Of a stretch of 64,000 nt of DNA, positions 48,018 through 60,316 are shown piece after piece. Every line of letters begins with the position of its first letter. The stretch's first letter is position 1. The DNA is taken from positions 1,798,001 through 1,862,000 of the forward strand of contig JAHLKI010000001.1 in NCBI GenBank assembly GCA_025602905.1, in the 5' to 3' direction. Source of the DNA: Phlyctochytrium arcticum (Eukaryota > Chytridiomycota > Chytridiomycetes > Chytridiales > Chytridiaceae). The position numbers and the translations under genes are program-made. The notes beneath the pieces were generated by a model. That model saw only the letters and a program-made list of their open reading frames with translations, ran no database searches and was not told where the DNA came from.

Positions 48018-49042
48018 AAAGTTACGCGCGTGGCAACTCATATGTAAATAGAGAGAAGAGCGAGCGTCTTGAGTCTTGACTGGCTGCTACAATGTTCAGG
48101 AACGCTCGTAGCTTTGCCTACACATGGCGACACTTGTCAAGTACCATACCAGTCGGCTCGTCCCGCTGTGTGCTCCAAATATCCATCGTATTTTATTCAA
48201 AGCTTTGCCGTTTTAGAACCCATGTTTGCATGCTGGGAATTTTGTTAAAAGAAACTCTAATAGTTGCCCTAATAATATATAGATAGTTTTGTTTTGTCTC
48301 TTGCAACTCTATGCTCGTCTCCAGCTCAGCCTCCTCGCGCGTACCATTCCCACAGACACAAGAACCCACATCTTCGAAAGACGACTGTATATATACGCTG
48401 CTGCTGCTTCAGTGGTAGCTGTGAAAAGAAGAGCGTGAGCGGAGTGTGGGAACATGGCGCAGTGTGTCGTTGTTATTAGGCATCATGCCTTGAACCGGCG
48501 GACTGGCTCTTGTAGGAGGTAGGACCACTGACGTCACTGACGTCACCGTGCCCGGACTGTCGGTGCTTTGCGGGAAAGCGATCCCGATCCTCTAGGCCAC
48601 CCGGTCGATCCCGCTGGTCGACATCTGTGACCTGTCCATGGTATCCAGCTAGGGTATAATAGAGGGTATACTACTACACTCGAGTATAATGCTGAGGAAA
48701 CGGATCGCCGGTTCGCGATCGGAGCCAGTGCCTCGGTTCCTGGCAAAAGCGCAAATCACTGAAATGCATATGACCCCTTCGCTCGCTCGCCTTCCTCCGA
48801 CTTTTGACGTTCGACACACATTTCAAACACTGCTTGAAACAACGACGCTTACACTTACGAACGACTATTGAACAACGACAGTATATAGCACGCACACAAA
48901 CTATAGGCAAGAAGAAAGAACCCAGGAAAACAAACTGAATGTGGCAACCTCTATGCCGTATGCGCAGAGTGTTCTTTTCGACCAAAGCACGCATTGCACT
49001 CCTATATAACACTTTCTGAACTGACCATAACTAACAAAGAGC
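48018..49042. other. Intergenic region upstream of the histidine kinase gene
   Basis: About 1 kb between two plus-strand genes. It has TATA-like AT blocks (for example GTATAATAGAGGGTATAC near 48652) and a tRNA-like but incomplete minus-strand segment near 48640-48550 (see rejected items). No coding frame is convincing. Confidence 0.5.
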
Positions 49043-52000
49043 ATGCAGCCGCTGCATCGCTTGCCCACCACGGCTACCCACCCTCCGAGTAACCCCGGTC
49101 AAGACATTCCGCTCCAGGTGCTAAACTCTACTAGCAGTATTGGGACAAACCCTGCCTGGGCGACGTTGGCCATTGAACGAATGTCTGGCGATGATGCATT
49201 GCCGTATATCTTGACTGATGCACACGGCCACTCCATCTACTGGTCCCCTTCCGCCAGTCGCTTGTTTGGCTACCCGGATATTCTTGGAACTGACGAGTCA
49301 AGACCCATCCTCGGATGCAGAGATGCATCAGCATCATCGACAGAGGAACTCGTCGCATTGGCCCAATCAGGAACCCCGCAATTCGTGTCAAGACAGTCCT
49401 TGGATGGCCGCACATTAACCCTCCTGCAGCGCGTATCGGCTCTGGATGCCGCTGGACTGCCATTGGATCTTTCCGTGTCTTTTTTATCAGTACAGGGATT
49501 CACCATTCATCTGCAGGTAAGCCTTCTTTTCAACATGTTGGGATAATATATAACAAGTTGGCATGAAACTTACTAATGTACTCGGGCAGGATGTAACATT
49601 GATGATGGCCGGATCCGCAGCAAAAACATCCACAGTAACTTTGGCATCAAAAACACCCAAACCAGATGTGGTGATAACCACCAGCATCAACACGGCAACC
49701 TACCTCAAGACGGGCTCGGCCTACTACACATCCCTCACCCACCTCCTCCTCGAATCCTTTCACCCCGCCTCCAACTTGTTCATCGGCTACTGCACCCACC
49801 TCCGTCCCAGCGCCCCCTCCAGCGTCGACTTGATTTCATCCCTCACCCCCGCCAACGAATTCAAAAATATGGTCGATGGCGGCATGAAGGAACGCTCACA
49901 GTCCCGACAGACGACTCTCCGATTCCACATCTTGTCCTTGGAAACATCCGAAGGAGGAGTGGTCAAAATCGAACAAGAAGTCTATGAAACTCACCCGGAA
50001 GTCGCTCATTTACTCGAAACGGCATCCTCGGAATTCATTACCCTGACACCCGGCCAGGCCCAGTTACTCCCTCCACCTCTCCGTCCCCTCAGTACCAGTA
50101 CCTGCGACCATATCCTCTGCCTCCCTTCCAGCAAAGACGAATCCGTCATTGGCGTGATTGGCGTCGCTCTAGCCCCCGAAACCCTCTCCACCGACATTTC
50201 CCACATCAACTCTACCCTCACATCCATCCGCGACCGTGCCTCCCTCGAAATATTCCGCTCAGCGCAACTTTTCACCCTCCGCGCCGAAAAACGTCTAGCT
50301 GATCTTGCCGCCAAAAAGAAATCGTCGTTCCTAGCCAACGTCTCGCACGAAATCCGCACCCCCGTCTCGGCCATCCTTGGCTTAACCGACATGATTCTCT
50401 GGGATACGCACCGTTTTTCCTCGGCCAATAAATCTCGTCTGGAACTCATTAGTCTGTCCGGTGAACATCTCCTGGCAGTCATTAATGGCGTCCTGGATTA
50501 TAGCAAGATTGATGATGAGGATGTCAAGTTTCAGATGCATGAGGCTCCCTTGAAATTACGCAAGTGTGTGAAAGAGGCTGTTCATCTGGCGGCACTCTCG
50601 CCCGCTGCTGCCAAGAAGAAAATCATTATTGTTGATGGGACTAAACCGATTGGGGCAACCTCTAAGAAGTTATCGAGAAAGTCGTCTAGTGCTGCTCCTG
50701 CTGCTGCTGCTTCGGAACAAGACCCTTTGTCATCATCGTCTACAGAGTGTGGCTCAAATCATGAACACGGATCAAGCGCCTCAGCACCCAGTGTCTCTTC
50801 CTCTTCCACAACCCATGTCTCTTCTTCGTCCAATTCCCCCCCACCACCCCCCTCAGAATCCACCTACTCCAACCACGCCAAACAACCCACCGACCGCACA
50901 ACCGCCCAAAAACGCACCTCCGTCGCCGCCGCAGTCGCCATGGCCGATCTGGTCCGAGCCGGCGCACGGGATACCTGTCTCCCCTTCATGTGGACCGTAG
51001 ACGACTCGGTCCCCGACTGGATTCTCGGCGATGTGACACGGATCCGCCAAGTTATTCTGAATTTATTGACCAACGCGCTGAAATTCACGGAAGAGGGGAG
51101 TGTCACCTTAACCATTTCCAGATTAAACTCGATCGAACAAGCTTCTGCCCCCGTCCCCCTATTCGAAGGCCAACATCATCCCACATCCCTCCTCTCCCCC
51201 TCCAACCCTCAACCCGACCCAACAGATAAAGCCATCCTTTTATTCACAGTAGTCGATACAGGATGCGGCATGCCCCCCGAAAAACTCAACAGGTTGTTTC
51301 AACCCTACTCCCAACTCGACAATTCGTACAACCACGATACGGCAGTCGGCACGGGTCTCGGTCTCGCCATCAGTTTCAGACTGGTCCAAATGATGGGTGG
51401 ACAGATTTGGGTCGAGAGTTCGCCGGGGATTGGATCAAAGTTTTCGTTTTGTGTGCCGTTTCCGGTTGTTGTCAATGGGTCCTCCTCTCCGGATGGGTCT
51501 TCTTCCTCGTCGTCGGCGACGACGAATCGGTCTAGTTCGTGGTCGGGGGTTAGTAGTTCTTCGAGTAGTGGCGCGTCAGGGGTCAGTGAAGAAGAAGAAG
51601 AAGAAGAAGAAGATTATGAGGATGAATCGGATTCGGAGGGGAGTGGGGGGGTTACATCTCAGGAAAGTGAAGCTGGGACGCCGCCACCACCACCTCTGAT
51701 AACGACAACGGGATTGTTGGGGGTATCGAGGGATTCACCGTCCAAGAAGAAACGGAGTAGGTCGGTCGGAGGAGGAGGAGGGTGGTCTACTACTCAAACA
51801 CAACCCGCTATTCCATTATGCCCAAACTGTCAGCAATCATCATCATCAATCAAACCCCGCCGTCCACTCGCATCACCCACCCGGTCCACCTTTACATCCT
51901 CGTCCCGCCGATCAAGCCACACACTCCCACCACCCCCTTCTCCTCCAACAACCCCAATAACAACGTTAACAACCCGCCCATCCCGTCCCCGCAGCCACAC

Positions 52001-52550
52001 CCCCAAAACCCCCCCACTCCTATCCTCCACCTACCCCCTCTCGATCCTCGTAGCCGAAGACAACCCCATCAACCAACAAATCGCCCTCTCCCTCCTCAAA
52101 AAAATGGGGTATACCGCCGACCTTGCCATCAACGGCCTCGAAGCCGTCCAGCTCTCTGCGACCACCCCTTACGATTTATTCCTGATGGATCTGAGTATGC
52201 CTGTCATGGATGGGATTGAAGCTACCCGTCGCATACTGAGTAGTAGGGATGTGGTGGTGATTGCGACGACGGCGAGTGCGACGGTGGAAGATTCAGAACG
52301 GGCACGGGAGGCTGGGATGAGGGATTGGTTGAATAAACCGTATCGGGTCAGTGAATTGGAGGACAAGATTCGGAGGCATTTTTCTTCTACTGGTACTACT
52401 TCTTTACCTCGTCCCTCAAATACTTTACCACCGTCTATCCCCCGCGCCGCTGAATTGACTGGTAGTAGTTCTGTTAGTAAGACGCCACCCCCTACGATAC
52501 TGGTCCGGAAACCTACTGCTGAATCGGGTGTTGTACAGACTTGTTTTTGA
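49043..52550 (+). CDS. Hybrid sensor histidine kinase
   Basis: Two exons, 49043-49516 and 49590-52550, about 1144 aa. Order of parts: an N-terminal PAS-like sensor (YILTDAHGHSIYWSPSASRLFGYPDILGTD, quoted partly as ILTDAHGHSIYWSPSASRLF), a second sensor region, HisKA with the H box FLANVSHEIRTPVSAILG, an HATPase_c domain (N box ILNLLTNALKFTEEG, G1 VDTGCGMPPEKLN, G2 GTGLGLAISFRLVQMMGGQ), a long Ser/Glu/Pro-rich linker (51480-52040) and a receiver domain (ILVAEDNPINQQIALSLLKK, phosphoacceptor Asp in LFLMDLSMPVMDG, and NKPYR Lys). No membrane span is visible, so it is probably a cytosolic sensor, feeding a His-Asp phosphorelay. A Ser-rich insertion of about 100 residues interrupts the region between HisKA and HATPase. 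All catalytic motifs are intact; the signal sensed is unknown. Confidence 0.93.
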
Positions 52551-52553
52551 TGA

Positions 52554-52572
52554 ATATATATATATATATATA
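52554..52572. repeat. (AT)n microsatellite just after the histidine kinase stop
   Basis: A run of about nine AT units within the first 25 bp of the 3' region; simple sequence. Confidence 0.85.
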
Positions 52573-52697
52573 GCATTACTGTATTCTGATCATCGTTAGC
52601 CTCTTTTTTTGGGAATAAATGTTGTGTTTTGAGAAGATGAGATGGGATTTTTAGGTGACAGAATCTTTGGATTTTCTCTATATACAATTTGGTTGTT

Positions 52698-53818
52698 TTA
52701 TGTAGCTTGGAAAGGGAGTGGGTCCGGGTATACGCGTTTTTGGGTCGTGGAGTGGTATGTTGATGATGATGATGGGGGTGGGGGTGGGGATGGGGAGATT
52801 GGTGGGTGGGGTGGGGGTTGAGGTGGGGAAGAGGGGAAGTGGGTCAGCGCAGAGAGTCTTGCGGATAAGGATTTGTAAGTTGATGAAGAGTCGGGTGGAG
52901 GTGGGTGTGAGTTTGGTTGTGGTATGGATGGGTGTGGTGGGGATTTGAGTGATGATGAAGAAAGTAAAGACAAAGAAGACGACGAACCCCACCCCGAAAC
53001 CAACGGCCAAACCGGTTCCCTACTCCACGCCCACCCCGTCACTCCCCCCCACAGTCTATCATCCCGTCCCTCCCGCTCAATCCGTACATCCACGGCCCTA
53101 GCCACCCTCTCCACACCTCTCAGCACCACCCCCATGTCCTTCCGCATCGCCTTCATGTCATCTTGGAGTTGCTGGATCTGGTCTTTCAAGAGCGTCAATG
53201 TAGCTTCTTGCTCTCCCGACTCGATTTGTAAGAGTTCGAGGGTTTCGTCGACGTTGGCTCGGCGCTGCGTGGTTTTGCGGGATGAGCGGTAGGCTTCACC
53301 TACTATACAATCCATTTTTTTTTACTTGAGTGAAAAAGGGGGGGGATATATGGATGATTTTATAACTTACGAATGGTCGCAACGGCCACCCCAAACAACA
53401 TGGTTTCCGACATGAAACTCGCACCCATATCTACCGCCCGCGCATCATTCAACGGTGTAATGGGTTCAGCCCTGTACCCCAAAAACCTATCCAAAAAAAA
53501 ATCATCAGTCTCCTTGCATCAACATCAACCTCTCTACATATGCAAACGCACTTTTGTTTAATGTTTTGTTCGAGCCGATGGGTTTGTTGGGCGACTGTGA
53601 TACAGAAATCTTTGAATCTGGGGTGGGTTTTCGCCTAAATAACATATCAGCATTATAGACTCATGAATATAAAGTTAAAACAGTACCCGGTTCTTGATGG
53701 TATTGGCGATGGGTTTGGCGAGGGTTTTGATGAGGAGTGAGCCGAGTTTTATCGTTGCCTGTTTTCGAATTAGATTCTTGGTTTTTTGGGACTTTTTTTG
53801 GGGGGGAGGTCTTACCAT
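52698..53818 (-). CDS. OPA3: OPA3-like protein, mitochondrial
   Basis: Five exons on the minus strand: 53816-53818 (the ATG alone), 53687-53758, 53552-53634, 53371-53486 and 52698-53302; about 292 aa. After the initiator, ATIKLGSLLIKTLAKPIANT and IKNRAKTHPRFKDFC are the signature OPA3 N-terminus. QQTHRLEQNIKQKFLGYRAE, PLNDARAVDMGASFMSE and LFGVAVATI complete the domain, followed by a coiled coil (LLKDQIQQLQDDMKAMRKD). OPA3 proteins are mitochondrial and affect membrane lipid and energy metabolism by an unclear mechanism. The C-terminal 100 residues are an unusual Pro/Ser-rich tail with long proline runs. The exon 4/5 acceptor could be 53302 or 3 nt further in. The exon 3 donor is GTGCGT. Confidence 0.87.
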
Positions 53819-54194
53819 TGTGGATAGGTATTAATGGTTAGTTTTGGGGATGTGCTTGGTGATGCATATGAAGATGTCTTGCGTGATTCTGTCAAAAACC
53901 GGAAACCTCGAAAAAGAATCTTGTCCGTCGGGAAATTTTTGGGGTGGTGATGACTCAGGCGGTTTTTGGAACAAAAATGGGAAATGGAAATCGAACGCGC
54001 GCAATCTTGGAGGATTTTCAGAACAATTTCTTTTAGGACGAGAATCGTAAATGTTCACAGGCCTCCTCTTTGGTTGATTAGGTGGGTTCTTTGTTACAAC
54101 TGCGATATTGGATGGACTTTTTTGAATGCCGAGACCGCTCCGAGTGAGGTTTTTCTTTTCTCATATTTTCTATGCGATCTTTGCGAGAAAGAGA
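53819..54194. other. Region upstream of the OPA3-like gene
   Basis: About 375 bp without a recognised gene, marking the left edge of the repeat-rich block. Confidence 0.5.
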
Positions 54195-54586
54195 TTTATA
54201 AAGGAGATTTTGTTAACGGCACCCCCCTGCAGGTGGATTACCATAGAAATACATCTATTACCTAACCACTCAAGTGTCAGATCCTTTCCTGTGTCAGATC
54301 CTTTCCTTTGTGACAATGAATGGGGTGCCAAAGGGGCAGCAGCTGCCCAGTCTCACCCCCGAGTAATCAAGTCGATCAATTGTGAAGAAGCTCTGATGGA
54401 AAAAAGGGCCTGAGGAGACCTATGGCAGCAACAGCACACATGGTTTGAAGCACAGAGACAACCAATTTCTCCCACAGGCATTTGAATCTCTGTATGTAAC
54501 AAATATATGTCTATGGTATAATCCACCTTCAGGGGGGGTGCCGTTAACACTTTTAGGGGGTTGCCGCTAACAATTCCCTTTATAAA
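54195..54586. mobile_element. MITE-like element with about 50-bp terminal inverted repeats
   Basis: The left end TTTATAAAGG...GTTAACGGCACCCCCCTG is repeated in reverse complement at the right end (54586 inward), with GGTGGATTA...CCATAGA also shared. The right arm contains one extra duplicated GTTAGCGGCAACCCCCT unit. The 290-bp interior has a tandem copy of GTGTCAGATCCTTTCCT and no long open frame. Target duplication is not clear because the ends are themselves AT-palindromic. Confidence 0.65.
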
Positions 54587-56555
54587 ATGACGGTCTTGAA
54601 AGTTAAAAAAGTCAAGATTGCACACATGAAAAGTCTGTGCAGAAACGAGGAAGTTATACGGCACAGGAAGAGTTGTTGAAGTGGACGGCTGTAGGCAGAC
54701 TCTCGCTCATTCGACATTGCGCAACACGTACAAAATTGAGCCCGAACCAGGGCAAAATCACGGATACACATGAGGAGGTTGCGACAGACCATAATTATGC
54801 GCATCTCGTCGGTCTCTTACGACATAGTTGGAATGCTTTTTCCCTCCAAAGCTATAAAGTCACGCTGACTTGTTCTCCGAATCAGCATGGCACTCCTCAC
54901 GATTTGATATTCCCCCGCCAAATCTGTACGGATCTTGATGGGATTAGTTTGTTGTGTAATCAAGGTACACCCATCCACGTCCGAGTTTCTTAACGCCCGA
55001 TATAGAGGTCTTCCTTGATGATGTTAACATATGACAGTACCAGCAGGTCCAATATGATATACTGGGTTTGACGCGTAGGCAGCCAAGTCGAGTGTTACGA
55101 CCGATATACAGAGGTGGACGCCGTGGGATGCTCATATATATGGCGGGAGCAACCCACTGGACGATCTTCTGCGTGTTTTGCCCATCATTGTCCGTTGGGG
55201 CCAGTTGATTCGACAGTCGAAAGGAGGATTTGTGTGATAGAGTCGCCTTCATCTTGCGATGCATTGCGATGTAGGTGGGTCCTCGAGGTTGTTTTTTCAT
55301 GTCTGGATTTTTGATGCGTAATGTGAGTATAGAATGCATGATGATTGGGTAATTTTTGCTAGCAAAATCGTTTTTTTAAAATCCCTTTTGCGGAAACAAA
55401 TTAGGTATGTGCTTATACCTACAGAAAAGGCATCGAAAAGTTGATCCCCCATATAATGAGGGTTCCTCTCAAGTGTCAACTCTGCCCAGTATGAGTGGTG
55501 CCTTTTTGGAAGCGGTCGTTACCAACCCTAGCTGCGCAGTTAGCTTTTCCCACGTCCCGAACGGTGCGATTGACCCCATTAGACGCGACACGACGCATCC
55601 CTCCGCGTTTTCCGGACAAAAACCGTTATTATATACCCTTGAACCCAGGAAATCCTTTCTGCAGCAGCTGAAGGAATCAACGCAAGATCAAATTCAGCAT
55701 AATGCGCTTTGCAGCTACGATACTACCAAACGCGACAGACGGTAATCCGATCCAGCAACTTTTCCCCTCCCGCCGCTTTACGTCGCACTGGCTCACAACC
55801 CGAAAACTGACTCCTCAATCAAGGAAATGGATTCGGATACACTGTTATGAAGCAAGGCCACATGGCATTAGCGGGCCTCCTTTTTCAATATCAAAATCGA
55901 TCACCGCTCAAGCCCACGTCAAAAAAAAACAGAAGTGTCTTACCCCACTTGTTTTTTTACCGACCGACGACAACCTGCGTAAACACAGCTATATATGGTT
56001 TGTTCTGCCTGATATTTCACAAAATGAGCTTGATCTAATGATATAAATTTGGCAGATCATGGTAGTCAATCATGTCCTCGCAATATTTACGATACCGTTC
56101 TTTCCCGTGCAACAACTTCCTAATCCATTAACAAAGTACCACCAAACCTGCAACGCGATCCTGGTGCCCCCCTCATCATACACCGAGTTGCCACTCTCCG
56201 CAAGATCATCGCTTTCCTTCAACATTCCACCACTTCAACGGAGATAATCTGTCCGACTGAGCCTCCCCGCGCCCCACCCCGACTTTCGCAACCACACCAT
56301 ATCTCAATGAACCACCTCTTTCTTTGGCCCCTATGGTAATCATGGTAAGCTCATCCTCAAACTTATCGGGTGACCCATTTTAAACTGAAGATACTCTTTC
56401 AGGACGGAACAACTCCGACATCAGGATAAACAACGCAATCCATCGCCAGGTCACCTGTCCTGCCGGCATCTCTGTCTCTCTGTAGCTACACGCGAACATC
56501 GAGAGGTACACGTCTCACCATAGCCTGATTGTTTCGATGGGTGTTCGATACATTT
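54587..56555. other. Repeat-rich DNA with fragments of unrecognised genes
   Basis: Open frames of 60-130 codons occur on both strands without recognisable domains. The piece at about 55529-55704 is related in reverse complement to 58985-59170, so it is part of a dispersed family. Confidence 0.4.
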
Positions 56556-56559
56556 GGCC

Positions 56560-56850
56560 AGAACAATCCGCAAGAAAGGCATCCTCGGCAAACCCGCTTG
56601 TCGATGGCTTTTCAAGCATCACACCCCACAATCGCGCCTGGAATTGATGGGACAAGCCATTTCTGGCATGTCAAGTTCCCTTCTTTCTCAGTCCACACTC
56701 AATAAAGAAATGCTCTCCCTGCTGCTACCGTTTTTCGCGTCAGCTTTCTTTCTCTAGGACACCCCGGATTGGTGGGAACTACTGGTGAGTCCTCCTCTCA
56801 TATTTTGTTGAACCATTCCATACTCATATCACTCATCCCAAATTCAGATC
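56560..56850 (+). repeat. Direct repeat, copy 1
   Basis: Shares AAGAAAGGCATC, the segment coding MLSLLLPFFASAFF and the following GTGAG...TCATATTTT...TGAACCATTCC stretch with 57079-57270. Copy 1 has TAG where copy 2 has TAT (Tyr). Confidence 0.75.
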
Positions 56851-57078
56851 TCGCAATCGCAACCATCAAACTTACAGAGGCGCCAACAAATGAGCGCATT
56901 GCGGGAGAAATTGACTTTTATTCTGAATGGGGACTTGCGCTGCGGAATCGAACTGCTGAGACGAGGCCGGGGTTGTGGAAGAGCATATTGCTCGCGTTTC
57001 TTCTTCGGGAAAATACCGTCCGCTTGGTGTGCTGGGTTATGTCGTTGTTAATTTCGGCCACACGTTCTTTGTCTCAAG

Positions 57079-57270
57079 AGAACAATGCACAAGAAAGGCA
57101 TCCCCGGCAGCCCCCCTTGTTCCGACGGTATTTCAGCATTTGACCTAGAAAAAATGCTCTCCCTGCTGCTGCCGTTCTTTGCCTCAGCGTTCTTTCTCTA
57201 TGACACCCCTCTATGGGAATTACTGGTGAGCCCTCCTCTCATATTTTATTGAACCATTCCGTACTCATAT
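57079..57270 (+). repeat. Direct repeat, copy 2
   Basis: About 520 bp downstream of copy 1. It keeps an open exon-like piece (KMLSLLLPFFASAFFLYDTP) ending at a GTGAGC donor-like site; a piece of a membrane protein is suggested by the hydrophobic run, but the gene is not recognised. Confidence 0.75.
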
Positions 57271-57859
57271 CAACTCCTCTGGATACCCTCAAACGAAAAG
57301 TTTACGCCGCCCGTCGAGGTATGTTTGTGCGCAAAGTACTTGATGAAAGGTCCATACTGAATTACAATCACAGCCAGTTGCACCAACCCAATCAAGATCA
57401 GCGCGCACGCCCAGGGGAATAGCCGACAAACCTAGAATCGGACGCGATGAGTCAATGGTGCGTGCCGCGTTGCAGATCTCGGAGATCTCCCTGCAGCTTT
57501 CCTGAATCACTATCATCATGGCAAAAAGAGGAAAAATCAAAAGAAGCGTGTTGCCGGTAAAAAGGTGAGCAAAAAGGTCAACCGAGTCCACTGTCATGCA
57601 CACCAACATCTGAGTCGGGATTACCCATCATTTTCCGCGTTGGTGAACGACGATGCTTAGCCGTTCCTTGTAAAAGTAAAAGATACTGACTCTTTATCCC
57701 TTTTTCCGTTTGGTCAGGGTCACCGAGAGTACTTACAGGATGTTCTTTCTAGAACGAACGTTTTTCGGCCTGTACTGTTTCAAAAGCACTTCGACTTGCC
57801 AACCGCAGTTTCGGCAAAGAATGCCACCAAGGAGTCGCTGGATCAGTTGGCAAGAACCT

Positions 57860-58220
57860 ATATTATTACCCAACAGGATCCCTCCACCAAGGAGTGCACT
57901 AAGAATGTGGCCAAGCCAAAGCTCGACATTTGCAACCAAGCCAAAAACCACTGCTACGAAGAGGATCGTGATTGGATCCTATATTGGAAGAGTAGAGTAC
58001 CGGCCATTGGCCCCAAAGACGTTTCCCCTGTTTCCTCCTCAGTATCTGTACGTTTGGAAGGTAGCAATGATAGAGAACTGCCGCCCACGGATCGTAAGAC
58101 GCACAGAGAATCCATCCGATCGCCTGGAGAACCACTCACGCCAACCGCTTTAGAATCGACATTGGAAGGTGGATTGATGTCTCCCTCTCCGCCTTCGGCA
58201 CCTTTCCCAAAATTCGGGTT
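57860..58220 (+). pseudogene. RhoGAP gene fragment (exon 5 piece)
   Basis: The plus-strand peptide VSVRLEGSNDRELPPTDRKT and the following SPGEPLTPTALESTLEGG match the intact RhoGAP gene around 45250-45430. Only this short piece is present. It is joined abruptly to an inverted exon 8 piece at about 58220. Confidence 0.8.
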
Positions 58221-58340
58221 CATCAAACTTACGGTAAAATTTGGGTGTGATGGTCTATCGTGTACGAAATGGTCTTCACCAACTCATAGCCATCGTTAAT
58301 GTCGGATTGTGTCGGCTTTCGCTAGTATTTCTCGAAGCGC
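58220..58340 (-). pseudogene. RhoGAP gene fragment (exon 8 piece, inverted)
   Basis: Minus-strand sequence resembling the exon 8 end (YRKPTQADIDDGYELVKT region) and the intron start, with substitutions; broken at both ends. Confidence 0.7.
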
Positions 58341-58439
58341 CAATTGGCAAAAGCCGGTTGCCAGACTTTGTAACTAAAAACGGCACAACACAAGACTTCC
58401 CATAATCATCGACATGGAAGTGAACAGAAGCTTACCATG

Positions 58440-58770
58440 TGTTTGTGGGACGGGTTGTTCAAACTGATATTTTATTAATTTTACAGAACATTCCTTTATA
58501 CCAGCGTCACTGCGCTCTTGGCCGTTGCGTTGACTTTGACTTGCACATCTGGTGGCAACTATGTGGAAAGGAAAACGATCTTAGATGTGCGACCAGCGAC
58601 AATAATACAAAAGTCGGTTTTATCAAACTCACTGTGAAGATCTCTTTATGGTTATCTATCATGAAGGAAATCGTTTTCACTAACTCGTAGCCGTCGTCTA
58701 TGTCGGCCTGTGTCGGTTTGCGATAGTACTTTGCGAAGCATCAACAGGCAAAAGCCGGTTGCCAGATTCC
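58440..58770 (-). pseudogene. RhoGAP gene fragment (exons 8-9, inverted)
   Basis: Closely follows the exon 8 tail, the intron beginning near TTTGATAAAACCGAC and a decayed exon 9. Retains DDGYELVKTISFMIDNH-like coding on the minus strand. Confidence 0.75.
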
Positions 58771-58904
58771 AAAACGATACAGTACGAGATTTCCCATAAT
58801 CGTCGACATGGAAGAGATCAGAAGCTTACCATAAAAGCCCACGAGTCCCCCAGTTCTTTAAGTCAAAAAGTTTAGGGATGCCCAACAACATTTTGAAGGA
58901 ATCA

Positions 58905-60231
58905 TATCGACTGAGTCGCATGAAAGCCCACTATTAAAGTGGACGGTGTTTGAATGGTTAAAGTGGACGGTATCGGTGCATTAGAAATTGTTTCTTGGCG
59001 GCGGATGCTGCTGTGTTGGATCTTGCATTGATTCGTTGAGCTGCTGCAGAAAGTTTTTCCTGGGTTTCGGCGAATAAAATAACGGTTCTTGTTCGGAAAA
59101 CGCGGTGGGGACGTCGAACGGTGCGTTTGGCCCCATTAAAAGCGACACGGTACGTGGGAGAAGGCGCGCAACGTACATATTGGTCTGGGTTGAAATTTGA
59201 AAGGAAGAGGTGAGTGAAAAAAACCTTGATTAAGGAACACGAACCATTTTCTGGGGCGCCCCGTCGAATAAATCTCGGAGTAATAAAATCCACTTTTTCA
59301 ATCAACATTTTGACAGCCTGTGCGGTCCCATAAACACCATGCACAATTTGCTGGAGTTGGGAGGGAACCACAATCAAACAGAACTTACAAATTTGCAAAT
59401 TGGATAGGAAACAAATGGGCCGTGTTCAAGATCATGATGCCCGTTCAGGCTCCACAGCCCAGCCGTGCCTCGCAGGTATGCCTGGATTAGAGCATTCTCA
59501 TCAATATCGGGCATTTCATAAAGTTCATTATAGTCTACGTCAACCCATAGGTAAATGTCACTCTGGCTGTCAGAACAACTGTCAGTGGCAACCCTAAATG
59601 CGCAGCTGCTTAGGCGCACGCAAGCACGCAATACGCGTCAATTCCTTGGTCTCTCCAACGTTTTCACAAACCCAAAGACTCTTCCGGAGAAAACCTTCCT
59701 AATCCTTGATATGAAGCAGACAGTAGGCTTATAAGTAGTACCGGCACTACCGCAGTAGGGATGGATCAAGTCATTCGGGATATCGCAACACGACCCGTCA
59801 GTGGGGGTTCTGGGCTTCTTGGGTGTGAAATCACCAACAGGTGTGGAGTGATAGCCATACGGTTCGTTCTGACAATCTCCTCATGAACGAGCTTTATCTG
59901 ACAATTTCACTTTAGTTGCTGTCCCGGAAAATGAAGTAGCAGTCGTTCCTCACGCAAAGATATCCGGAATAACAATATCAAGATCTTATCCAAAAACACT
60001 TTCTCTCAGACCGTCACCGTTACCCGCTACCATTACCCCGCCTTCAAACAACGGCATGCAAGATATCCAGTTCTGATTCGGAGAGCATCTGCTGGCAAAA
60101 GCAATCTTTCAATGCACCGGCACTGCCCACTTTAATCGTTCAATCTCTGAACACCAACCGAGAAGACGACACAGTCTCTCCACCCGCACTGTCCACTTTA
60201 ACGCTGGGCTCCCCGTGCGACTCAGTCGATA
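58905..60231. mobile_element. Candidate element bounded by inverted ends
   Basis: TATCGACTGAGTCGCA at 58905-58920 is matched by its exact reverse complement at 60216-60231, and similarity extends inward through AGCCCA...TTAAAGTGGAC. The interior holds a relative of the 55.5-kb fragment and a minus-strand frame with DIYLWVDVDYNELYEMPDID. No transposase is recognised. Confidence 0.5.
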
Positions 60232-60316
60232 CATTTTCCTGAAAATGTCCTTGGCATCCCTGCACTTTTCGGCGAAATCCTTGAGTTGGGGGTCTCGTGT
60301 GCATTTATGGTAAGGC

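Noticed and set aside
48548..48645. tRNA-like sequence on the minus strand (GGTGGCCTAGAGGATC as an A box, GCTTT/AAAGC anticodon-like stem)
   Set aside because: There is no GGTTCGA-type B box at the right distance, no U at position 33, and the acceptor ends do not pair; at best a decayed tRNA.
50740..50967. Arg/Trp-rich minus frame within the histidine kinase
   Set aside because: Shadow of the Pro/Ser-rich linker of the real gene on the other strand.
57289..57609. 106-codon minus-strand frame with a hydrophobic run (TLLLIFPLFAMMIVIQ)
   Set aside because: Isolated fragment in repeat-rich DNA with no family resemblance; hydrophobicity alone is not enough.
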